Made by a program: the position numbers and the translations under genes. A model generated the notes under the pieces. That model saw only the letters and a program-made list of their open reading frames with translations, had not been told where the DNA came from and made no database searches. A stretch of DNA of 64,000 bases from Watersipora subatra (lineage: Eukaryota > Bryozoa > Gymnolaemata > Cheilostomatida > Watersiporidae), in contig NC_088711.1 of the NCBI RefSeq assembly GCF_963576615.1, positions 12,075,869 through 12,139,868 of the forward strand. Reading direction: 5' to 3'. This document shows positions 25,601 to 37,600 of this stretch, in pieces; positions within the stretch are counted from its first letter, which is position 1; the number at the start of each line of letters is the position of its first letter.

Positions 25601-28600
25601 TGTACCACTAACAATAATTACCTTTATTTACAAATTACAAGAAATATGGACTGTTTTGTTACTACATGCACGGTATGTCAGTATGTGAATATGTATATAT
25701 TATTTTCCATAAATACAAACAAATAAATACATTAATATTTATATTTTCTTTGCATTATGTTTATATTTGCATAATAAAATGAACAACTATCTATGCAACA
25801 CAAAAGATCTGAATCGGTATCTTAATCGGATTATTTTTCAATAAGAATCGGTATATCGGATCGGTATCTGAATCGGCTGGTGAATTTAGAATCTCTAAGT
25901 ACTCATAACTCATCATCTGCATTTAGATTCACATAATCAGCTCAATGAATCCAACCACAAGGTTGCAATAACGTTATATTACAAGAACAAAAATCGCCTA
26001 AAGGGATGGCCACATGGCAACAGCGTCAAAGATTCTCAAGTGCGTCATTTTAGAACAACCCAAGTTTGTCGACAGCCGCCAGACATCACACCAACAACTG
26101 ACTGTGGCGCAATTATATTTGTTGGGTTCTGCACCATGAGCAAATCAAATGTTTGTGAAGAGATAAAGTGAATGTTATATTGGTTAATCATAAGCTAGCG
26201 AATCAAACGCGAGCTTCAGTTGTGGCTGATTGAACCTAAATAAAGCACATAAATTACATAATTTTTTTATTATATATTTCAATACATCAGAGTCTTGGCT
26301 TTCGAATGAGCCTATATTCAATACACAAAGAATAATAGAACTATGAAAAACAGGGTGTCAAAAGTATGTCCTGCAAAAAAAACACTTGGTTCAGGTTCTC
26401 AAAATGTGATGTCACAATTATTATTTAGCCTTAGGTAGTCGATCCCTTTCACTGCCATTGACGCTGCGCTTTTCTGTGACAATCGGTGCTGTTAAACCCA
26501 GAGAGAGCTAATAATAAACTAGGATTCTAGATAATCAACAATGCCCGGGATCGTGCTAACGCCGACCAATACAAACACATGTTTTGGGTTAATTAATTAT
26601 GCTTCAATGAATGTACTGTCGGTGATAAAGGTAATGAAATCACATCGATTAAATCATGACCTGCGGTTGAGCGGCCCTAGGACTATACATGTATGTCAAT
26701 CACACTTTCGCGAGATCACACAATGCTTGAAACTAATTAGTCTCAGTCGCGACCCTTAACATCACAATAAAATGAGAGGGCTAGTGCAATAATATCATCG
26801 GGAAAACATAGTATGGTGCTTGGAATCTGAGTTATTTATCATAGAAATAATCTGTACATAGAGAACTAATGATACTGATTCCTTTGTCATCTTCATTGGG
26901 TCTCTGGAGTTGTCCTATCTTCGCCTGACACTAGCGCCATTATCGTAGTTGATAAATATAAGCGGTAAGCAATAAAATAGGCGGTAAGAGCACACAACAC
27001 CGCATATGAAAATTGTGACGTCACAATTTCCGAGCCTATGCCAGTAAACATTTCTGCGGTAGAGCTCTGGGGGAAATCCTATAAACACCAACCAATGTCT
27101 GTCTCACCATGGCAAACAATAGCTCATTCGAAAGCCAAGACTCTGATGTATTGAAATATATAATAAAAAAATTATGTAATTTATGTGCTTTAAGGATTAC
27201 TCAAGCAATGTGGTTGCTGGATTTTTGACTTCGTTTTGTTCTCTCAATCGAAGTTTCTGTGATTGGAATATGTGGTTCAACCGCCATCTGGCCACCCTTA
27301 ATGGTATGAGCAGAATGATGCGCACGCGTGTGAAAGCTTTGATCACCATAACCAAAACCAGCTTCTAATCCAACAATTAATCAAGAGACATTAATAGTTT
27401 TTGAATCGAATAAACTAATATTGGCAGAATTTTAAGGAGTGCGGAGTGCATTTTTATGAAATAGAGTCAAACTCGGATAACTCAAACTTCACAAGACCGA
27501 GCGAAAGTGTTCGAGTTATCAGAGCGTTTGAGTTATCAGAGCGTTCAAGTTATCAGAGCACTGTCACAAATGCATGTATTTATCAGTAGATACATGAACA
27601 TGTACAAACTATATATAAATCAGAAGCATAGATTGCTTGTTGCAAGTTAAAGGGCCTCTCATGTAAAGTTTTAAAAATTTTTATCAGAAAGCATAGATAT
27701 TTTTCAATCACTTGAGATTTGTTTGTTGTTTTAGGTGATGTTACTGCCAGGACGTTCTCAGGTTAAAATTGGCAAAACTTGATCGCGGTTAAAACGCTCA
27801 GAAAAAGGACATCTTTATCTTTTGAGCGTTTTAGCCAAGATCAATTTTGCCGATTTTCCTTTAAGATTATCCGAAGGTTACCTCGCTTTTCCCTGCTTTT
27901 GAAGGGCCACCGCAAAGCGGATGTTTGATAAAATTTGATTTTTTGCAAACCTTTTGAAAAGTCGTTAACGAAAATATTTAGCCAATGATAGTAATAACGA
28001 CGCCTAAGAACTACTAAAAGTTGATGTTTATTTCTATGGCTTGGAATAAAGTGACATTCTAAAGTGATAACAACCGTCTCGGTAGCCGTTGGGCAAAAAA
28101 CTATTCGAGTTAACGATACCGAGGTCGAGTTATCTAAAGCAATTTATCATTGCGCGGGAACGGATCAAACAAATACGTTCGAGTTAACCATGTGTTCGAA
28201 CTATCCGAGGGCGAGTTATCCGAGTTTGACTGTATATAGCTTTGAAGACATGGCAAGAGTATTGAAAACCACTCACAGATCCTGTCCTTCAATGGCTATT
28301 GGCAGGTTCAACTTCTGCAAGCGAATATAGTCCATGTCTTCAAGCACCTGCCAATTCTCCTGCACTCTAACAGAGGCATCACGAGTCTTTTGAGGAGCAT
28401 TTTGGCGATTTCTGTTGTCTTGCATTGCTTTACCATAATTCTTTTGCCATATTCTCTGCTGCCTAAGACGATCTCTACAAAAGGATTTACAGATGACTAA
28501 CAAAATGGATTAGTAAACAGAACTGGTAGGAAACGTATAACCACCAAAAAAGGACAATAGACGCTCTCATTTTATGTAATTTATGTAAGTACATAAATTA

Positions 28601-31600
28601 CATTACGCTCCTAGAATTTTTGTAAAGTTTTTGCTTTGTATAACATAAAAAATTTCATATAACGGAAAATGTGAAGTCAGCGCAAGTTCTCAAATTCGAT
28701 TTGAATAACGCGCATCTCACTGTAAGCCTCAAAATATCACTTGCCCTCTAATCGCACTAGAGAGAGAAAATGACATATAGGGTTATCTTAACTATATATA
28801 CAGTGGATCCTGACCATACGATTATAAATCGTTTCGATGTTGCCATCGTCAGGTGAGAATGTCGAACAGAGAGGTATAGAAAACCATAGTAATTATCTAA
28901 TGCAAACATCCCCCAGTAAAAGTCATCAAAATTTTGTATGCGTGCTGTACATATTAAAAGTTAGTAACAAATTTACTTTACTAACTATAGTTACTTACAG
29001 TAACTTTAGTGTATTTAGTGGTTATGATTTGCTATAACATGTAACATTACAATATAATATGTGCAGCATGTACCGTAAAGAGTTCTTACATTCGAGACAG
29101 AAGTATAACATAGACTTTGAATTTAACTTAAATGAATTTAGCTTACTAAACCCAAACATGAAGCTATGTTTTAGTATGTATTTTACTAAACTTTAATTTT
29201 TTCATCATCCAAAATGTTATCACTTATTCGTTTCTGGTTTCATTTTCACTATAACTTAAAACAAATAACGCTGAACTGAGAGAGCGAGCGTCATATCTCT
29301 TTTAGGCATTGTAGGAGGGATTTCGTCGAATAGCATATCGACAATTATTATCGCCAATATCGCTAAACTGAGAGAGAACAAACAGCACACCTCTTTCAGG
29401 TGTTGTGGGAGGGAATTCGGTGAATAGCATATCAGCAATTCTTATTGACAATTCGTATCGCAATATCACCAAACTTCGTTATTCCGACGTATTCAGCACA
29501 CCGACTGCCAAATTTGAATTTCAAGAGAAATTTTTGTTGATATCATATGGCGAAAAAAATCATGTTCCACGTCGTAAGGCGAAAAAATTGTATAACAAGG
29601 GACATTGTAACCCGGGGCGGTCTGTACTAGCATCTGGCAGGCTAGTTCGCCGTGAGAAATTGTCAGTGGTGTCTATGAAGTAGAGATAATAAATATCTGC
29701 CCCATTATTCAGTGTAGGTTTTAGAGCGTCGATCTATCGATTTGAATGTCACGAGTTGGAGTATCATCGAAAGCTCTTTTATCATAACCTTGAACCTTTT
29801 CGACAGATAGATAGACAGACAGATAAACGCCACGCTTATTATAGTGAAGTAATATTTTTGTTTTATTTAGACAGTCTAATTATACTGTTTTTATTTTGCA
29901 AAATTGACTTTGCTGTCTAGAATAAACAAAAACTCGAATTAAATTGATATTGAACTATTATATGCGTGTGCGTTCTCCTTAATTCATAGTACAATTACCA
30001 CGATTGTGGACTATGAACCGAGTGAATGTAATTGGAGAAAAAGGAAAAAGTGTCGATACAAACCAATAATACTACAGTTACTGTACAGTCATTAAATTAA
30101 AAAGTTAAATCTAGTCTTTTTCCTTTTTGAATGACCAAAATAGTGAGTTTGGGAGAACCTTGGAACGGATTGGGCAATTTACATTTATTTTACTGTTTTT
30201 ATAACGTAAATCTCTATAGTGCAAACGTTTCCAAAACGGATTATTTACGTTGTAGGAGCAGCTACTGTATTCCTTTTATAGTTACCTTTCTCGATTCTTT
30301 TGAGTTTTTGAGAGGACTTCTTGTTTAGCCGCAGTTTGCTGCTGCTTCCTCTCTCGTTGCTGCCGTTGCTGATAACATAAAAAAATAACTGCATACTATT
30401 GTAAAAGAACAGTCTGCATGACAGGCCATGTATTTTAAGCAATACAACATGATACACAGAGAGATTCCCTGCACCGATATGAATTGCAGAATAGGTTCTT
30501 GTATTATACAAATAGTCCAGCACAGGATGCACTTACCAAGTTGTACCTGTTGAACCTATTTCTCTGATACATTGGCCTTTGATTCCTTGAAGTGTCCACC
30601 AATTGAAAGCTGCTTTCATCTTCTTCATGAATGTAGGAATATTGCTGACCGCTGCCATAGGCTGTTGAATATTTGTCTACAAAAAAGACAGATATGAAGG
30701 CAGTTTCCGCTCAAATGCAAATACAATTTTAAAACAGCTAGGGCAAAACAGAACAAAAAAATGATTCTGTAAAAACCACATTTGAAATTTCATTCAATAA
30801 GAGTATGATCAAAAAAAGTTGAAGGTATACCCACCCAGTCAGTTATAATTTGACCAGAAACGCTCTTCCCTTAATATATTACCTCAAATACAGGTACATA
30901 CTTACGATGATAACGGCGATCTTGGTAACTATTTCCAAACCAATCAGCAATCTAGAAAAAAGAAATCCACCAATAATAACAGCAGGAATTGCACAAACCT
31001 TCCACCTTATAACAAAGTATTGAAGAGAAGTGCAATGTTTTACTACCTGAAAATAAGTCCCTATTATTTTTATTAGGCTGTTAGTCACATTGGTACAGGT
31101 CTGAATCTACACTCATTATCAAAAGAAATATGACAAGAGCTACAGGCTGGTACATGAAGAGCAGAGCAAGTTACTAAAGGTGCTAGATGACCAACAGACC
31201 AATTAAATGTTTCAACATCGAGTAATACGTTAGAGCTTTAAAGATAGAGATGAAGCCTTCCTTTTTTTACTAAGGCCAGCAGGGTATCGTGATAATGATG
31301 AATGCCACAATTGAGCCATGTAACAACATTTCAATATGAAATTCAGAACATTAATACAAATGTAAAAACTTATAAGCTACGCAAAGAAATCAGTGATGGT
31401 GTGTAATTTGGTTTTTGCATGGCAGCAAACCAATGCTTGCGAGAGACTTGGACGGTACAACGTAGATATGACTAAACATGCCGTGCACTAGGTTGAAACT
31501 GTCATTCCTATGACATCCCACACAGCGCATGAAAATTTTGAAAGTGTTGCTTCAGGGCATTAGTCAACTAGTGCACACATATGTATTACAAAGAGAGTGG

Positions 31601-34600
31601 ATTTAGGTTATTCTATTGCATCGAAACATGAGAGGTCAGTTATGAGGAATATAGCAAATGTACAAGGTGGAGTGTATGATAGTAGTCAAGTTAAGGACTC
31701 GTACTTTTTTATCAAGCTAATATGTGTATTACAAAAGAACCATCCCAATCAAAAGTAGTACTTTCGAGTTTAAAATATAAGATAATTCTCAAAAAACTTT
31801 TCAAGTTTTAATGAAAAGTCAAGCTCAATTTTTACTCAAGGCCTTTACCCATAGCATGCAGAACACAACAGATGTCTGAAATCTAACCAAAAACCATCAC
31901 TTCACACACTGTTGTCAGTTACTGCATGTTCTGGCAAGAAAATGCAACTTATAATCAGACCAAGTTATCCAAACGAAAAATTCAATATTTTTGTAGATAA
32001 GAAATGCATTAAAAAATTGAACAGTCAATTCTTCACTTATCATCTCAATATATGAAATTCCAACATTCTATGTAAAATTTGAATGTTCAACGCTACATCT
32101 AAGAATACTTTTCACATAAACGGTTAAAGTTTTTAAACTTTGCAGTTTCACAAGTAAAATAGAAACTGTTACAAACTAAGATTAAAGTGAAAAAAGAGAA
32201 TACATATAACACAAAATATATAGGATAGATTAGTTATACCATCATATGATTAACATTAAAGTTAAGTTGGAGACCTATCTCTACCATTGCCCCAACTCCA
32301 AAACTACGATTGCCAAATGAAAAAATACAGACCGACGTTTTTGTAAATTATGGGTTCTGTATAATCAGTGGAAGACATTAAAAATTGTATAATATCATTT
32401 TCACAAAGTTCTTGACCAATAGATGACTATTAAGAACAAATGAAAAAGGACATTTTGAAAGATTCCCTACGGGAACTTATGAAATAATGTAGAAAACCAG
32501 ATGAAGACCTTACTAAAGTTTTTAATACAAGGCATCCAGCTCCGCATCTAAATACTGATATGAAAACATGGCTTCTTATTAAACTGCAATCAGAGAGAAT
32601 TTATCAAAGTATCAAAAACAACAAATGCAGATTAAAGTAAATATCAACAAGACCACTGTGGAATACAGCTTACACAGATACCAATGTCCTCAATAGCAAC
32701 AGGCTTTACAAATATAATTATTGTAAAAAAAATACAGCACCACCCTTTAACTTAATGCCATTTTTATTTGGCCGCCATTTCATTTCTTTGAGCCCATAAC
32801 AGAAAACGATCAGTAGAAAAGTGTCCACGAAATAGGACTATTAACGTTACACCAACAACAATTAATTTTTACGTTGTAGCTGTAGTGGTTACCATGGTTC
32901 TAGGGAGGATGTACCTATGAAAATCGATCGTCACAATCATCAGAACTACACTCTGATTCAAAGTCACTAGGGGCTAAATCTGATCCATTGTCTTCAGATT
33001 CATCCAAAACGTGGTTTACAATCTGACCTGTAGACTTGAAAGCGTTTTGACGAACGATAAGCATACTCTTCAGAACCACTGTATGACGTAATAGCAGCAT
33101 TGTTATGGTGTAACGAAGTTTTTTTTCTAACTCAAAAGCTTTATGCTTTCTTTAAAACTTTGAAAGTGAGCGACACTATCAAAATAATAACTTTATCCGG
33201 CTAATAATTGTTTTTAAGGCTAATACTAAGCTTCTTGTTTAACTTTATCTTATACTTTGACGTACAGTGAAGCCTCAGTTCTCGAACGCTTGGGTTTTCA
33301 ACAAAAAACTAGAGATTTGTTCGTCTCGGATTTCGAACATAAATTCGATTCTCGACCAAACCGGAGCATGCGTATTAGAATTGAACATTCGCAATAACTC
33401 CGGAAACAGCATTAATGCTGTTTCAGGAAAGTGCACTGTACTAGCTATGACAGCTAAACATATGCTGTGCTGTAATTGCTGTAAAAATACTTCACACACA
33501 ACTTTGATATGCATGCAATTTATTTTTTATAAAATTCGGCGACATGGGTGTAATAATATATATACAGGTACAGCATAATGTGTGTTTCTTCGATTCAAGA
33601 TTCTAGTTGCTATGCAAAATTTGGTTTGCTTAACGCTACAACAACTTTACGATATGCATGCATATTTGTTTTACATGTGCTATGCTATATATTGTGAAAT
33701 CTTTTGAGATGGCATAATTTTGATGTTATAGCTATACGTGTACTTTTTTAGGCATCGCAGCAAAATGAGAGTGCTGTAATACAGGCCTTTTCAATAATTT
33801 TAATTTTCGGCTAATAGCCTATGAATTCGACTAATAGCTGGTCGGCAACAACGGTTACGACCAGGAAACAGTCCCAACATCGACAAGTCCGAACCTAGAC
33901 AGGTCCCAATCTCGACAGAGGTTGGTCCGAATCCAGACAAAGGTTGGCCCAAATATCGACAAAGGCTGATGCAGTTTTACAATAATTTAATCCTTTATTC
34001 TGGTGCTCTCACACACTAATCTTCAACAAATGATGTTTCTTTGCAGTTTTATCCTCACTTTAAAAAATAAAAATTACAGCTACTCACTGAAGTTTAGATT
34101 TCAAATAAAACATACTGCTAGCATAACAATCAACCATATTTATGATTGTTACTTGTTTTAGCATTTGTTCTATATTTAGGTTGGGCAAAATATTGTTAGG
34201 CCTACATAAGCTGGGGAGTGCTGCATCAAATGGATCACAAGATATTTTTGCGCAAATAAATTTTTTACATATAAATCGCTCATTTACTATGAAAATAGTA
34301 GATGGTAAAATAGTAAAACCACTGTCGAGATTGGACCAACCGTTGTCGATATACAAACTCGTCGAGCTTCAAACCAGTCGAGGTTCGGACTATAAACCGT
34401 TACGACCATTATACTGACTCGGATCGGGTTTTTCCCACTGAAAGCCTCACGCAGGAGGCAAAATACGTGGGAACTCTTTATTTTAAACAGTATACCAGCA
34501 AATCTTCCCTCCTTCCCTTTCTCCCTTCCCTCTCTTTCTTCCTTTTTTTCTTCTATCAGTGTTTTTAATTTTGCTTTCGGCTTGTATTTGTATCTAAAGA

Positions 34601-37600
34601 GTATTGCAACAATATTCCTTCGATATTTCATATCTACATCATATAATATCTATTTCTAATACTGCCATGTGAATCAAAAAAAAAAAAAAAAATGAATTAA
34701 TGAATCAAATGCCATACACAAAATATTTACAATGATATAAATACAACATTGATTACAATGTCCCCGGGCCAAAAGTTGCCAAAAAGGGTGTGCCGAAATT
34801 ATCAAATTCCATCTCTGATTTCTCGAGTGGTTCTAGGCCAGAAAGAATTAAAATAAGCTTTGGTTTTTATTGATGGTACATACAACCCTCCCTCTTGACG
34901 AGTATTATAGATTTGTTCGGGCTCTTGCTTATATGTATCTTTAATCACCCCACTGGCTGTAGCTTTGCAAAACAAATTCACTCTTAATTCCTTTCGTCTA
35001 TCTTTTAGCAATTGTATATTACTACTCTCCTTTATAGCAGTGTAGTTAACTTGCCCTCGTAAATTAAAGATGAATTTCACAGCCTTATTTTGTAATTTTT
35101 CTAGTTGTTTGATGTTTTTATCAAAATAAGGGTCCCATGCTACGCAACCATATTCTAAATTTGGTCTTATGAGAGTGTAATATGCCAACTGCCTGGTTCT
35201 TGTATCGGCCGATTTTAACACTCGCCACAGCATACCCAAAAGACTGGTTGATTTAGCAACAATTTTATTTATGTGTGCGTTCCATTTTAAATCGTAATTA
35301 AATTCTATGCCAAGATATGGGTGAGTATTAACATTTTCAAGTCTGCGGTTATTGAGATAATACGATTGGCTCAAACTTGAGTCTTTAATTGACATAACCG
35401 AACATTTACCTACATTAAAAGAGAGCTGCCAGTTTTTTGACCACTCGTCAAGTTTTTTTAGGTCTTCTTGCAGTAACTGTGCTTTCTCTCGAGTGTTATA
35501 TAAAAGTGCGTCATCCGCAAAGAGTCGACACTCCGAGGAAAGTTGATCAGTCAAATCATTAATGTAAATCAAAAACAGCAGAGGGCCCAACACCGAACCT
35601 TGCGGCACACCTGATTTTACACTGCAACGATGGGATAATGACCCCTCTACCCTTACTACCTGCCCTCTGTTTTGCAAAAAGCCTCTGATCCATGCTATGA
35701 TCTTTTCATGAATACCCAAAACAGATAACTTATATAGTAATTTTCGATGACTCACTGTGTCGAACGCTTTAGAAAAATCAAGAATAACTATATCTGTTAT
35801 CAAACCTGTTTCATGATTATATGCAAAATCATTTATAGTGTGGACCAGCTGTGTTTCGCATGATCTCCCACCCCTAAAACCATGTTGCGAAGCCACCAAT
35901 AAATTGTTCGTATCCAAAAAATTGTGAATATGGTGAGCTATAACATGCTCTAGCAGCTTACACATAATACATGTGAGCGACACAGGTCTGTAATTATTAG
36001 GCAACTGTTTGCTACCTTTTTTGTGTATAGCAGTAACTTGGGCTTCCTTCCAGATATCTGGTTGAGAGCCGGTGGACAAAGAAAAATTAAAAAAGTCAGC
36101 CATACTGTTAGCTATTACTATGGAAAAAGTTTTAAGATGGATACCAGTGATGTTATCTGGCCCACAAGATTTTGAAACATTTATTTCCTCCAAGAGTTTT
36201 AACACACCTGTTGATGTAACAGTAATATCCGTGTCCTCAAAAGATAATGTTTTGTTCGGAAGCGGGACCAGAAGGCCATCATCATCTGAAAAAACGGTTT
36301 GAAAAAAATCATTTAGCAAATTTGCCTTGTCAATTGAAGTTTCGGCAACCCTGTTTTGGTATTTTAAGTTAGGTATGATATTACTACCGTTCTCTCTGTT
36401 TTGGCGCAGATGTTTATAAAAGGCCTTGCTATCTCCATTTTGTAGTGGTTTGTATAAAGTTTTTGCTAGATGTGATTTTTTAGCATATTTAATTAGCTTT
36501 TTGTTTTGTTTTTGAACTAATTTATACCGATTAGTACTATATTCTGAGTTGCAAAATTTAGTGATAGTGTACAATTTTTTCTGTTTTTTTAAAGCATTTT
36601 TAATTTTATACGAAAACCAGCCAGGTTGATGTGAAGTTTTATGGGTTTTTGATGGCACACACTCTTCCCTAAGAGCTAAAAGTCCCTTCAAGAGCAAACT
36701 GTACACTAAATTTATATTACTCTTGGTGTTGATACTATCCCTGATCTTTTCCTCATATTCTTTAAAAATTGTTTGGGCTTTACCCAAATCAGCTTTACCA
36801 TATTGGTAAACTTTGAACTCCTGGTTAGCTGGAATAGAAAAATTCGACAAGTTAAGTTTGAATATAATCATCCCATGATCACTGATCGAAGGATCAAAAA
36901 CTTCCAATTGATCAATAATCGCCTTGTTAGATAAAACTAAGTCAAGGATATTACCTAATCTATGTGTGGGCGAAAAAACATGTTGCTCTAGGGACAGTTC
37001 TAATACTTTATGTAAGAATGGACTACATAAACTGTAGTTTCCCGTCGCATTCATCGTTGTCCAGTTTATTTTAGGGAAATTGAAGTCTCCGCATATAACA
37101 AGATGATCATTTTTAATGTTTATAAGATTGTTAATCTCATCAAAAAGTGATGGAATCAGGAGCGGGTCACTGTTATTAGGAGGGCGGTAAGCTGTGAGCA
37201 GATAAAATTTAGCCACATCACTGGTTATTTTCAAAAAAAGAGCTTCACAATTTGAGTGTGTATCAATAATGGTTGTTCGAAATCCCAATTTAACATAAAC
37301 CGCAACTCCTCCCCCTTGAACATTTCTATCCTTCCTGAACATCTGAAAACCTTTAATTTTTAATTCCCCCGTATATATCTCTGGTCCTATATGCGTTTCC
37401 GAAAGAGCGATGATATCAATATAAGGCGCTAGGCCAACTTCCCACTCTATGTGTGAAATTTTGTTTCTTAATGAATTGATGTTAACATACATAACTGCAA
37501 TTTTTTTGTCATTTTTTGTAGGCCTAGTTTGCTTAGATGAACTGTCATGGTTAATCACAACCCTTGACGTATCCTAACTGCCACTTATTACCACAACTCT

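Noticed and set aside
33266..33578. Small gene at 33267-33578
   Set aside because: It starts at a probable orphan pogo-like terminus (cagtgaagcctcagttctcg) and shows no family signal.
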